Source: JARFQH01 sp963825595
GTDB lineage: Bacteria; Desulfobacterota; Desulfobacteria; Desulfobacterales; SG8-13
Assembly: GCA_963825595.1 (NCBI GenBank)
Contig: CAWGUE010000013.1
Coordinates: 248,001-312,000, forward strand
Reading direction: 5' to 3'
DNA: 64,000 bases
How positions within the stretch are numbered: the stretch's first letter is position 1; the number at the start of each line of letters is the position of its first letter. Shown piece by piece: positions 27,741 to 36,961 of this stretch. The notes under the pieces are model-generated. The model worked only from the letters and a program-made list of their open reading frames with translations. It searched no databases and was not told the origin of the DNA. A program made the translations under genes and the position numbers.

Positions 27741-28562
27741 ATGGATGCGGCGGAGAAAAACGGTTATCTTCTCGAAGTAAACAACATCGAGGTCGTGTAT
27801 CACGACATCATACAGGTCCTGCGCGGCGTCAGCATTAACGTGCCGGAAGGGGGCATCGTCGCGCTGCTCGGGACAAATGGTGCCGGTAAGACCACCACCC
27901 TGAGGGCGATCAGTGGACTGCTCAAGCCGGAGAACGGGTTCATCAAGGAAGGCTACATTCATTTCCGGGGTGTGGACCTCACCAACCGGCTTGGCACCGA
28001 AGTGGTCAAGCACGGGGCGGTTATGGTGCCGGAGGGGCGCCGGGTGTTCAAGCATCTGACGGTGGATGAAAATATCCGGGCCGGATCGATCACCCGCAAA
28101 GACGGTGCGGCATCGGTTCGAAAAGACCTGAAGCTGATGTACGAGCATTTTCCGCGGCTGGCGCGGGTGACCAACCGACTCGCCGGCTACTGCTCGGGTG
28201 GCGAGCAGCAAATGATCGCGATTGCACGGGCACTGATGGCATCTCCCCGAATGCTGATGCTCGATGAGCCGTCATTGGGCCTGGCGCCGTTGCTGGTCAA
28301 GGAGATATTCGAAAACGTCCAGCTTATCAATCAGGAGATGGAGACAACCATCCTGGTCGTCGAACAGAATGCCAAAGTGGCGCTAGAGGTATCGACCTAT
28401 GCCTACATCATGGAATCCGGTAAAATTGTGATGGAGGGACCGTCAAAGGAACTGAAAAACAATCCGGATGTCAAAGAATTTTACATGGGCATCACCCAGG
28501 GCGGGCGGCGCAAATCTTTCAAGAATGTCAAATCCTACAAAAGACGCAAGCGGTGGATGTAG
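27741..28562 (+). CDS. livF: ABC transporter ATP-binding protein, LivF type
   Basis: A 273-residue second ATPase of the importer. Walker A is GTNGAGKTT near residue 47, the signature YCSGGEQQMIAIARAL near 153, and Walker B LMLDEPSLGLAP near 173. The C-terminus carries a basic tail (GGRRKSFKNVKSYKRRKRW) longer than the usual LivF. A GGAAGG signal lies upstream of the ATG. It is separated from livK by 366 bases with hairpins but is in the same direction as the rest of the operon. Confidence 0.94.
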   Translation: MDAAEKNGYLLEVNNIEVVYHDIIQVLRGVSINVPEGGIVALLGTNGAGKTTTLRAISGLLKPENGFIKEGYIHFRGVDLTNRLGTEVVKHGAVMVPEGRRVFKHLTVDENIRAGSITRKDGAASVRKDLKLMYEHFPRLARVTNRLAGYCSGGEQQMIAIARALMASPRMLMLDEPSLGLAPLLVKEIFENVQLINQEMETTILVVEQNAKVALEVSTYAYIMESGKIVMEGPSKELKNNPDVKEFYMGITQGGRRKSFKNVKSYKRRKRWM

Positions 28563-28619
28563 TATGATCTGTGCGATGAACGAAACGGGTTCGGCCGCAG
28601 ACGCGAAAAGGAGAACGGA

Positions 28620-29012
28620 ATGAAATTTCTGGTCGGTTATACCGGTTCCAAGGAATCCAAAGCCGCACTGGCGCTTGCCAGGGATTTTGCAAAGATTCAC
28701 GGTGCAAATGTCATCGTGATGACATCGATGGAAGGGGGCAAGGGAGAGTCGCTCGACGAGATCGGCAAAGTCGAGTATGAACTCAAAACGGCCTGCAAGT
28801 TCATCGAAGAGGCAGGAATCGCGTGCGAAACCAAGCACTTCGCAAGGGGATTGTCGCCGGGGGAAGACATCGTCAGATTCGCCGAGGAGAATGACATCGA
28901 TCATGTTTTCGTCGGCATCGAGAAAAAATCCAAAACCCGGAAGATGCTCCTGGGATCCACCGCCCAATACATTATTCTCAAGGCGCCGTGCCCGGTGACG
29001 ACGGCAAAGTAA
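28620..29012 (+). CDS. Universal stress protein (single UspA domain)
   Basis: A 130-residue single-domain UspA protein. The fold begins KFLVGYTGSKESKAAL and ends with the nucleotide-loop half LLGSTAQYIILKAPCPV. The first glycine pair of the loop is replaced by GIEKKSK, so ATP binding may be altered. AGGAG lies 6 bases before the ATG. It sits between livF and an acyl-CoA synthetase gene; UspA genes are often found in such catabolic operons, with unknown role. Confidence 0.88.
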   Translation: MKFLVGYTGSKESKAALALARDFAKIHGANVIVMTSMEGGKGESLDEIGKVEYELKTACKFIEEAGIACETKHFARGLSPGEDIVRFAEENDIDHVFVGIEKKSKTRKMLLGSTAQYIILKAPCPVTTAK

Positions 29013-29035
29013 ACCCCAAAAATTCTATTATCAGG

Positions 29036-30577
29036 GTGACCACATTGGGTCTTTACGACTTTACTTTTTATGATCTCATTAATCGCAATGCGCGGATATT
29101 TGCGGGGCTTTGCGCCTGGTATGAAATTGACGATGACCGTACACTTTCCTTTGGAGATTACAAGGTCGCCGTTGACCGTATAGCCCAGAGCCTTAGAAAC
29201 GCCGGTGTCACCAAAGGCGATCGATTGGGCATACTCGGCAAAAACAGCCTCGAATATTTCCTGGTTTACGGCGCTGCCACCGCCCTGGGCGCCATCGTTT
29301 TGCCGGTTAACTGGCGTCTGTCGGCCGAGGAAGTCTGCTTCAATTTGAACGACGGCACACCGGCCGTGCTCTTCGTTGACCAAGAATATCAGGAACTGAT
29401 CAATGATAATAAAAGCCAACTGCCTAGCGTGAGGTTATTTTACAACTTGAAGGCCGACGCGGGCGAATTTGCACCTTTCACTTCCCTGTCAAATCATGCG
29501 GAAAGATTTGACGCGGCGGCCGCGAACGTTTCGCCCGACGACGGGTTGGTGATCATCCATACGGCCGCCGTTGCCGGAAGACCCAGGGGTGCCCTGCTGA
29601 GCCACAACAATGTTCTCTGCGCCAACATGCACCTCATGCAACTATTCAACATCACCACCCGCGACGTCCACCTGAACCTGCTGCCGATGTTTCACATTGC
29701 CGGATTGGTGATGATCACCAGCACGTTTCACAGCGGTGCTTCCAGTGCGAACATGAGCAAATTCGATGCCACCCGGGCGGTCGACCTGATTGAACACCGC
29801 AAAGCCAGCATCATGTTTGATTTTTCACCCATCCTGGGGTCCATCGTGGAGGAAGCCGAAAAAACCGGTCGGGATATTCGTGCGCTCCGGGGCGTTTTAG
29901 GACTCGACACGCCCGAGACGATCGAAAAATACCAGAAAGCGACCGGTGGCACTTTTTACAACATGTATGGCCAGACGGAAACCACTTGCCTGACGACCCT
30001 CGGAAAATACGACGAGAAACCGGGTTCGGCCGGCACGGTCATCCAGTTGGCCGAAGTTCGGTTGGTGGATGATCACGATCGATTCGTTGAAACGGGGCAG
30101 GTGGGCGAGATCGTCATGAAAGGCCCCATGATCTTCAAAGGGTATTGGAACCTGCCCGAAGACAATGCCCGCACCTTCAGGGAGGGATGGCATCACACCG
30201 GCGATCTGGGGCGGTTCGATGCGGATGGGTATTTATGGTACGCCGGTCGCAAGGCCGAAAAAGAGCTGATCAAGCCCGGGGGAGAAAACGTCTATCCGGC
30301 AGAAGTGGAAAAGGTAATTCTGCAGCATCCGGCTGTCGATAAAACCGTCGTCTTCGGGGTTCCGGACCCGAAGTGGAAAGAGGCGATCAAAGCGGTCTGC
30401 CAGTTGAAAAAGGATGCTCGCCTTAATGCCGATGAACTGATCCAGTTTGTAGGCGAACGCATCGCGCGGTTCAAAAAACCCCGCCATGTCGAATTTACGA
30501 CGGATCTGCCGTTGTTGGAGGACGGTTCTCCCGACCGTGCCAAAATCAAGGAAATGTTCGCAGAACCCCGCGGATAG
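29036..30577 (+). CDS. Acyl-CoA synthetase (AMP-binding, ANL superfamily)
   Basis: About 513 residues from the GTG at 29036; a GTG at 28988, inside the UspA gene, would give 529. Neither has a clear ribosome binding site, so the start is uncertain. The AMP-binding loop is degenerate: the position reads IIHTAAVAGRPRGALLSH where T-S-G-T-T-G-x-P-K-G is usual. Later motifs YGQTETTCLTTLG, WHHTGDLGRFDADG and the hinge GRKAEKELIKPGGENVYPAE are present. The catalytic Lys near the C-terminus appears as DRAKIKE. It may activate a shorter acid than FadD, or have low activity because of the altered loop. Confidence 0.88.
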   Translation: MTTLGLYDFTFYDLINRNARIFAGLCAWYEIDDDRTLSFGDYKVAVDRIAQSLRNAGVTKGDRLGILGKNSLEYFLVYGAATALGAIVLPVNWRLSAEEVCFNLNDGTPAVLFVDQEYQELINDNKSQLPSVRLFYNLKADAGEFAPFTSLSNHAERFDAAAANVSPDDGLVIIHTAAVAGRPRGALLSHNNVLCANMHLMQLFNITTRDVHLNLLPMFHIAGLVMITSTFHSGASSANMSKFDATRAVDLIEHRKASIMFDFSPILGSIVEEAEKTGRDIRALRGVLGLDTPETIEKYQKATGGTFYNMYGQTETTCLTTLGKYDEKPGSAGTVIQLAEVRLVDDHDRFVETGQVGEIVMKGPMIFKGYWNLPEDNARTFREGWHHTGDLGRFDADGYLWYAGRKAEKELIKPGGENVYPAEVEKVILQHPAVDKTVVFGVPDPKWKEAIKAVCQLKKDARLNADELIQFVGERIARFKKPRHVEFTTDLPLLEDGSPDRAKIKEMFAEPRG

Positions 30578-30667
30578 CGTCGGGGGACTGTTGATTCGCC
30601 GTCGCGAGTCCTTACTGGAATCGATAACAAAACCATCTCCAATGACGCTTCCGATCAGGAGTTTATC

Positions 30668-31147
30668 ATGGTCAGAACAGAGATTTCCCTTTTTCTAAAG
30701 AACGCACCCGGCGAACTTGGCAAGCTGGCCTTGCTGTTTTCCGAAGCAGGCATCAACATCGACGCCCTGACCATTCAGGACGCTTCGGCCTATGTACAGG
30801 AGCTCTTTCACGCCAGGGGAAAGGCGCTCAAGCGGATTGCATCGGCGGCCAGCTACAATTCGATGCGCATGGATTCGGCCAAATTTGCCTTGATCCGTCT
30901 GCTGGTCGGGGACACCGACAAGGCCGTCGATCTGTTGTCGAAAAACGATTATCTGTTCGACATCATGCCGGTCATCGCGCTCGAGCTTGACAACCGCCCG
31001 GGTGAATTGGCCAGAATCGCCGGCAAATTCGGTGAAGAGGGCATCAACATCAACTATGTTTACGGCTCTGTTTCTTCGGCGGAAGAAAAATGCCTGTTCG
31101 TGTTCTGCCCTGAAGATGTCGAGCTGGCCGCCCGCATATTCAAATAA
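30668..31147 (+). CDS. Tandem ACT domain protein
   Basis: A 159-residue protein made of two ACT domains, about residues 1-70 and 85-155. Both show the ligand-site pattern (NAPGELGKLALLFSEAGINI, NRPGELARIAGKFGEEGINI). ACT pairs bind amino acids or related small molecules; stand-alone pairs beside acyl-CoA synthetase genes are common in deltaproteobacteria but their partner is unknown. AGGAG lies 6 bases before the ATG. The stop codon is part of a repeat hairpin at 31144. It probably ends the liv operon. Confidence 0.9.
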   Translation: MVRTEISLFLKNAPGELGKLALLFSEAGINIDALTIQDASAYVQELFHARGKALKRIASAASYNSMRMDSAKFALIRLLVGDTDKAVDLLSKNDYLFDIMPVIALELDNRPGELARIAGKFGEEGININYVYGSVSSAEEKCLFVFCPEDVELAARIFK

Positions 31148-31184
31148 AATCGCGCAGCGATTTTATGTAACGCGGCGATGCCGC
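31144..31184. repeat. REP-like double hairpin, copy 1
   Basis: ATAAAATCGC-gca-GCGATTTTAT is followed by GCGGC-gat-GCCGC. The two hairpins recur in the same order and spacing at 39273 and 39411. The first hairpin overlaps the stop codon of the ACT gene, so it may also act as a terminator. Confidence 0.8.
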
Positions 31185-31269
31185 TCCGGGGTGATGGGCG
31201 TCCAATGATATTCACGGCGACGGTTGAATCCAACCGGCCTAACGGGCCAACCGGCCAACGGGAAAACCG

Positions 31270-32124
31270 TTAAGTGCCGTATTCGTAGAATCCGCGTTTG
31301 GTTTTGCGACCCAGCCAGCCGGCTTCGACGTATTTTCGCAGTAGGGGACAGGGACGGTACTTGGAGTCATTGAAACCGTTGTAGATGGTTTCCATGATCG
31401 CCAGGCAGGTGTCCAGGCCGATCAGATCGGCCAGTGCCAGGGGACCCATGGGATGATTCATGCCCAGCTTCATCACCGTGTCGATGTCTTCGCGCTTTCC
31501 CACCCCATGATAGAGGCAGTAAATCGCTTCGTTGATCATCGGCATCAAGATTCGGTTGGCGATGAAACCGGGGTAGTCGTTGGCCTCGGCCGGTGTCTTG
31601 CCGAATTTTTCCGCCAGGTTCCAGGTCAGCTTAAACGTTTCCGCCGATGTGGCGATGCCTCGTATGATTTCCACCAGTTTCATGAGCGGGACAGGGTTCA
31701 TGAAGTGCATGCCGATGACCTTGTCGGGACGCTCGGTTTGGGCGGCGATACGTCCGATGGGAATAGAGGACGTGTTGGTTGCCAATATGACCGACGGGCT
31801 GCACATCCGGTCCAGGTCTTTGAAGATCTGGAACTTGAGAGGCTCGTTCTCCGTCGCTGCTTCGACGATAAAATCGGCCTTGGCCATGTCCTTCAGGTCG
31901 GCACTGGTCTGAATCCTGCCCAAGAGGGTCGACTTTTCCTCGCTGCTCAATTTGCCCTTCTCGACGCTTCGCGCCAGAATCTTATCGATAGCGGCCAAGC
32001 CCCGCTCGGCAAACTCCGATTTGATGTCGTTCATGATGACGTTCAGCCCGCTGGCAGCCGCGACCTGCGCGATGCCGCTGCCCATTTGTCCGGCTCCGAT
32101 GACGCCGAAGGTGTTGATGCCCAT
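31270..32124 (-). CDS. hbd: 3-hydroxyacyl-CoA dehydrogenase (3-hydroxybutyryl-CoA type)
   Basis: A 284-residue NAD-dependent enzyme oxidising 3-hydroxyacyl-CoA to 3-oxoacyl-CoA. The N-terminal dinucleotide fold begins FGVIGAGQMGSGIAQVAA. The catalytic His is in GMHFMNPVPLMKLVEI near residue 138, and the C-terminal domain holds DYPGFIANRILMPMINEA and MGPLALADLIGLD. The length is that of the short-chain Hbd group. The start at 32124 has GGAGG 4 bases upstream; the open frame upstream of it is part of a repeat element. It precedes nothing on its strand; thiolase lies upstream. Confidence 0.95.
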   Translation of the reverse strand: MGINTFGVIGAGQMGSGIAQVAAASGLNVIMNDIKSEFAERGLAAIDKILARSVEKGKLSSEEKSTLLGRIQTSADLKDMAKADFIVEAATENEPLKFQIFKDLDRMCSPSVILATNTSSIPIGRIAAQTERPDKVIGMHFMNPVPLMKLVEIIRGIATSAETFKLTWNLAEKFGKTPAEANDYPGFIANRILMPMINEAIYCLYHGVGKREDIDTVMKLGMNHPMGPLALADLIGLDTCLAIMETIYNGFNDSKYRPCPLLRKYVEAGWLGRKTKRGFYEYGT

Positions 32125-32145
32125 TCTTCCTCCTTCAAGGGGTGA

Positions 32146-32261
32146 TTTCGTAATAAATCCAATCTCTGCGTTGTGCTGCGCTTCGCAGGCGCTGCGGAGT
32201 ACGGGCAGTACGCCTCGCGCCGCGAAAGCTTCCACGCCTTGACCTTGGCCTTATTACGAAA
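32146..32261. repeat. 116-base palindrome-ended repeat element
   Basis: Bounded by TTTCGTAATAA at 32146 and TTATTACGAAA ending at 32261, a perfect 11-base inverted repeat. The interior is GC-rich (tgcgct, gcgcgag blocks), unlike the ends. It lies between the hbd start and the thiolase stop, and looks like a small non-coding mobile or REP-type element. No second copy is present in this window. Confidence 0.65.
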
Positions 32262-32384
32262 CCACTTCTAAGAATTATGTCTATCGACCCATCTAATTAC
32301 TGTAGTTTTTTGATAAAATGCCTAAAATCCCTGTCTACCAACCCGCAACCCGCACCCCGCACCCCGCAACTCGCAACCCGGTTC

Positions 32385-33560
32385 CTATCTTTTAACAACC
32401 ATCGCCACTGCCTCACCGCCTCCCAGGCAGAGGGAGGCGAGTCCGGTTTTGCTGTCCCGCCGGATCATTTCGTGCAGCAGCGTCACCAGTACACGGCATC
32501 CGCTGGCACCGATCGGATGCCCCAGGGCGACACTGCCGCCGTTGACGTTGACCACTGCCGGATCGAGCTGGAGTTCGCGCAAGACGGCCACGGTGGAGCC
32601 GCTGAAAGCCTCGTTGATCTCATACAGGTCGACATCTTTGACACCAAGGCCCTCTTTTGCGAGACAGCGGGGAATAGCCCAGATCGGTGCGACCAGGACG
32701 TATTTCATGTCGATACCAAAAGAGGCCTGGGCGCCGATGGATGCAAGGATGCGGCAGCCCAGCGCTTCGGCTGTTTCCCGGGCCATAACGGTTACGGCAG
32801 CAGCACCGTCGCTGATGATCGACGCATTGCCGGCTGTTCCCGTACCGCCATCCTTGAAGGCCGGTTTCATTTTGGCCAGATAATCGTAAGAGGTTTCCCG
32901 GGGGCATTCATCCGTGTCGAATACGGCGGTTTGGCCTTTTCGTCCGCGAACCTCGACCGGAACGATTTCTTCCTTGAAGCGTCCGGCGGCAATGACATCT
33001 AATGCGCGGCGGTAGGATTCCGCTGCGTAACGGTCCTGGTCCTCCCGGCTGATGGCGTATTTTTCCGCACACAGTTCGTTGGACAGTCCCATATGAAAAT
33101 CATTGACGATATCCCACAATCCATCGTGCATCATGTGGTCCTGCAGCTTTCCCGGCCCCATGCGATACCCGAAGCGGGCCTTTTCCAGGAAGTAGGGAGC
33201 CAGGGACATGTTCTCCATCCCGCCGGCCACCACGACGTCCGCATCCCCCAGCTGGATGGCCTGGGCCGCGAGCATGACCGCTTTGAGCGACGAGCCGCAG
33301 ACCTTGTTGACCGTGATGCATGCCGTATCCCACGGCATGTCGGCCTTGACGGCGGCCTGCTTGGCCGGGTTCTGACCGTATCCGCAGGGAAGGACCTGCC
33401 CCATGATGACTTCATTGACCTTATCCTTGGATATGCCGGCCCGACTGACGGCTGCATCGATGACAGTGGCTCCAAGCTGGGTAGCGCCAACGCTGCCCAA
33501 TGATCCGTTAAAGCTTCCCAACGCTGTTCGCACCGCACTGACGATAACGGCTTCTCTCAT
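32385..33560 (-). CDS. atoB: Acetyl-CoA acetyltransferase (thiolase)
   Basis: A 391-residue thiolase that cleaves 3-oxoacyl-CoA or condenses acetyl-CoA. The nucleophilic Cys lies in VNKVCGSSLKAVMLA near residue 88, the second active-site region is NVNGGSVALGHPIGASGCR near 345, and the last is LCLGGGEAVAMV. All three are intact. The start at 33560 has AAGGAGG 6 bases upstream; an ATG six bases earlier sits directly on that signal. The gene forms a leftward run with icmF upstream and hbd downstream. Confidence 0.95.
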   Translation of the reverse strand: MREAVIVSAVRTALGSFNGSLGSVGATQLGATVIDAAVSRAGISKDKVNEVIMGQVLPCGYGQNPAKQAAVKADMPWDTACITVNKVCGSSLKAVMLAAQAIQLGDADVVVAGGMENMSLAPYFLEKARFGYRMGPGKLQDHMMHDGLWDIVNDFHMGLSNELCAEKYAISREDQDRYAAESYRRALDVIAAGRFKEEIVPVEVRGRKGQTAVFDTDECPRETSYDYLAKMKPAFKDGGTGTAGNASIISDGAAAVTVMARETAEALGCRILASIGAQASFGIDMKYVLVAPIWAIPRCLAKEGLGVKDVDLYEINEAFSGSTVAVLRELQLDPAVVNVNGGSVALGHPIGASGCRVLVTLLHEMIRRDSKTGLASLCLGGGEAVAMVVKR

Positions 33561-33626
33561 AGTCATCCTCCTTGCTTAACCGGCGCTTTTCCAAATGGAT
33601 GGCGTTCTGCGCTTCTGAATCGAAGG

Positions 33627-36600
33627 TTACATGTTTCGGCGATACTGTCCGCCGACTTTATAAAGTGCCTGGGTAATCTGGCCCAGCGAGCAGAACCGCA
33701 CGGCGTCCATCAGGGCGGCGAAAATGTTCTCGTTTCGGAGGGCCGTTTCCTGCAGTTGTTTCAGCGCAGCGGGCGCCTCACTTTCATGACGTTGCTTAAA
33801 TTCATCCAATCGATTGAGCTGCGATTCTTTTTCTGTCTCGGTGGCCCGTGCCAGTTCAACCGTATCTATCAACTGGTTGTGTTCGGCGTTGGGGTCGCGG
33901 AAGGTGTTGACCCCGATGATGGGCATTTGCCCCGTGTGTTTGAGCGTCTCGTAGTAAATTGATTCCTCCTGGATTTTACTGCGCTGGTAGCCGGTTTCCA
34001 TGGCTCCCAGGACGCCGCCGCGCGCGGTGATGCGGTCGAACTCCATCAGGACGGCCTCCTCAACCAGACGCGTGAGTTCCTCCACGATAAAACTCCCCTG
34101 GTTGAAATTTTCGATCCTGGTCAGTCCCCACTCCCGGTTTATGATCATCTGGATGGCCAGGGCGCGGCGGACGGATTCCGTGCTGGGGGTGGTGATGGCC
34201 TCGTCGAAGGCGTTGGTGTGCAGGCTGTTGCAGTTGTCGTAGATGGCGATAAGTGCCTGCAGCGTCGTCCGAATGTCATTGAACTGTATGTCCTGACTGT
34301 GCAGAGATCGGCCCGAGGTCTGAATGTGATATTTCAACATCTGGGAACGCTCGGAGCCGGCGTATTTGTCGCGCATGGCCACGGCCCAGATACGGCGGGC
34401 CACGCGGCCGATGACGGTGTATTCCGGATCCATGCCGTTGGAGAAAAAGAAAGAGAGATTCGGCGCAAAGCTGTCGATCGGCATGTTGCGTGAGAGGTAG
34501 TACTCGACATAGGTGAAACCGTTGGCCAGGGTGAAGGCCAGCTGGGAGATCGGATTGGCGCCGGCTTCGGCGATGTGGTAGCCGGAAATGGATACCGAGT
34601 AGAAGTTGCGCACATTGTTTTCGATGAAGTACGCCTGGATGTCACCCATCATTTTCAAGGCGAAATCGATGGAGAAAATACAGGTATTCTGTCCCTGGTC
34701 TTCCTTGAGGATGTCGGCCTGAACGGTGCCGCGCACGTTTGCGAGCACGTCGGCACGAATATGACGATAGTTCTCCGGTGCGGGGGGCTTGCCATTTTCG
34801 GAAGTATATCGCTCCACCTGCTGGTCGATGGCGGCATTGAGAAACATGGCTAAAATGATCGGCGCCGGGCCGTTGATGGTCATCGATACCGATGTGCCGG
34901 GGGCGCACAGCTCAAAGCCGCTGTAGAGAACCTTGACGTCGTCCAGGGTGCAGATGCTCACGCCCGATGTGCCGACTTTGCCATAGATATCCGGTCGCCG
35001 GTCCGGGTCATAGCCATAAAGCGTCACCGAGTCGAAAGCGGTGGACAGGCGCTTGGCCTCGTAATCGGCGGAGAGGAGTTTGAAACGCCGGTTGGTGCGG
35101 GCCGGATCGCCTTCGCCGGCGAACATGCGCGTGGGGTCCTCATCGACCCGCTTGAGCGGGAACACGCCGGCTGTGAATGGAAACCGTCCGGGCACGTTCT
35201 CTTCGCGCATCCAGCGGTAGATTTCACCTGGATCCTCGAACTTGGGAAGTACAATTTTGGGAATCTTTTTGCGGGACAGGGATTCGGTGAACAGCGGTAG
35301 CCGGATTTCGTGGCCCCGCACCTTGTAGACCAACTCGTCCCCACTATAGGCTTCCCGGACGTCCCGCCATTGGTCCAGCACCTTGCGGGTCTCTTCCCGG
35401 ATGCTTTCGCGGGCTTCGGCATCATGTTCTTTCAAGCGCGAGAGAAGTTCATCCGGAGCATCGCCGATCATGGCGATGACTTCCTCTATGTGCCACGCGG
35501 CCCGCAGTTTTTGCGACTGTGCGGCCGTCCGCTGGTGATAGCTCCGGACCGTATCGCCGATTTCCGATAAATAGCGGGTGCGTTCCGGCGGAATGATGAT
35601 GGTTTTGGAGGTAGAGGTTTTGGTTTCCGTCCGGGGCAGACTCGAGGTCAATTTGACCCCGGTCTTTGCGGCAATCGTGTCCAACAGGGCGTGATAGAGG
35701 GCCGTCACGCCGTCATCGTTGAACTTTGATGCAATGGTGCCGAAAACCGGCATGTCTTCCGGAGCTTTATCCCAGGCGTTACGGTTACGTTGAACCTGTT
35801 TGCGGACATCGCGAACGGCATCCTCGCTGCCGCGTTTTTCATACTTGTTGACGACCACAATGTCCGCAAAATCGAGCATGTCGATTTTTTCGAGCTGGGA
35901 GGCGGCACCGAACTCGCTGGTCATGGCGTAGATGGAAACATCCACCAGATCGGTGATCATTGAATCGCCCTGGCCGATGCCGGCGGTTTCGGCGATGATC
36001 AGGTCGTACCCGGCCGCCTTGGCCACTAAAATACCTTCGGCAAGAGCGGCAGGGATTTCTGTCTGTGAACGGCGGGTGGCCAGAGAGCGCATGTAGACCC
36101 TTTGGCTGCCGATGGCATTCATTCGGATTCGGTCGCCCAGCAGGGCGCCGCCGGTCTTGCGCCGCGAAGGGTCGCAGCTGATGATGGCCACGTGAAGATC
36201 TTCGAGATCATGGAGCATGCGGACAATCAGTTCATCGGTCAATGAAGATTTGCCGGCCCCGCCGGTACCGGTGAGCCCAATGACAGGCACCTTGCGCTTC
36301 TGCAGTTTTTCGTGAAGTCGGGCTCTGAGTTCCGCCAGGTGACCGTTCTCCAGGGTTTTGGCCTGTTCCACGGCGGTGATCAGGTTGGCCACGAGCTGTT
36401 TGTTTTCGGGGTTGAGAGTGTCGAAGGTAAAATCGAAATTCTTGACGGTGGGAAAATCGAGCTGGCGCACCATGTGGTTGATCATTCCCTGAAGGCCCAG
36501 CCGGGCGCCGTCCTCGGGAGAATAGATTTTCGTGATCCCGTAGGTTTCGAGTTCTCTGATTTCATCCGGCACAATGACGCCGCCGCCACCGCCGAAGACT

Positions 36601-36890
36601 TTGATATGAGAAGCGTTTCGCTCTCTGAGCAGGTCGATCATGTACTTGAAGAATTCGATGTGTCCGCCCTGATAGCTGGATACGGCCACACCCTGAACGT
36701 CTTCCTCGATGGCGGCATCGACGATGTCCTGCACCGAACGGTTGTGACCGAGATGGATGACCTCTGCGCCGGTGGCCTGGAGAAGCCGGCGCATAATATT
36801 GATGGCGGCATCATGACCGTCGAATAGTGAAGTCGCCGTGACCACGCGGATGTTGTTTTCGGGTGTGTAAACCTCGGTAGCTGCGCTCAT
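33627..36890 (-). CDS. icmF: Fused B12-dependent acyl-CoA mutase with G-protein chaperone (IcmF-like)
   Basis: A 1087-residue fusion. Residues 1-150 bind coenzyme B12 (SLFDGHDAAINIMRR gives the base-off His). Residues 200-420 are a MeaB-like GTPase (GLTGTGGAGKSSLTDE, with Asp-Pro-Ser in ISCDPSRRKTGGALLGD) that protects and reloads the mutase. Residues 550-1087 are the catalytic mutase barrel (RRPDIYGKVGTSGVSI, SISGYHIAEAGANP). IcmF interconverts isobutyryl- and n-butyryl-CoA, and some members handle isovaleryl- or pivalyl-CoA. The active-site pattern fits IcmF and not methylmalonyl-CoA mutase; the substrate is inferred. AGGAGG precedes the ATG. Confidence 0.93.
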   Translation of the reverse strand: MSAATEVYTPENNIRVVTATSLFDGHDAAINIMRRLLQATGAEVIHLGHNRSVQDIVDAAIEEDVQGVAVSSYQGGHIEFFKYMIDLLRERNASHIKVFGGGGGVIVPDEIRELETYGITKIYSPEDGARLGLQGMINHMVRQLDFPTVKNFDFTFDTLNPENKQLVANLITAVEQAKTLENGHLAELRARLHEKLQKRKVPVIGLTGTGGAGKSSLTDELIVRMLHDLEDLHVAIISCDPSRRKTGGALLGDRIRMNAIGSQRVYMRSLATRRSQTEIPAALAEGILVAKAAGYDLIIAETAGIGQGDSMITDLVDVSIYAMTSEFGAASQLEKIDMLDFADIVVVNKYEKRGSEDAVRDVRKQVQRNRNAWDKAPEDMPVFGTIASKFNDDGVTALYHALLDTIAAKTGVKLTSSLPRTETKTSTSKTIIIPPERTRYLSEIGDTVRSYHQRTAAQSQKLRAAWHIEEVIAMIGDAPDELLSRLKEHDAEARESIREETRKVLDQWRDVREAYSGDELVYKVRGHEIRLPLFTESLSRKKIPKIVLPKFEDPGEIYRWMREENVPGRFPFTAGVFPLKRVDEDPTRMFAGEGDPARTNRRFKLLSADYEAKRLSTAFDSVTLYGYDPDRRPDIYGKVGTSGVSICTLDDVKVLYSGFELCAPGTSVSMTINGPAPIILAMFLNAAIDQQVERYTSENGKPPAPENYRHIRADVLANVRGTVQADILKEDQGQNTCIFSIDFALKMMGDIQAYFIENNVRNFYSVSISGYHIAEAGANPISQLAFTLANGFTYVEYYLSRNMPIDSFAPNLSFFFSNGMDPEYTVIGRVARRIWAVAMRDKYAGSERSQMLKYHIQTSGRSLHSQDIQFNDIRTTLQALIAIYDNCNSLHTNAFDEAITTPSTESVRRALAIQMIINREWGLTRIENFNQGSFIVEELTRLVEEAVLMEFDRITARGGVLGAMETGYQRSKIQEESIYYETLKHTGQMPIIGVNTFRDPNAEHNQLIDTVELARATETEKESQLNRLDEFKQRHESEAPAALKQLQETALRNENIFAALMDAVRFCSLGQITQALYKVGGQYRRNM

Positions 36891-36961
36891 AGCCCCTCCT
36901 GTTCAGGTGCTGAAGAACTTGATGAATTGGGATGTCACACGGGTTTGGTGCATGCTCGGAA

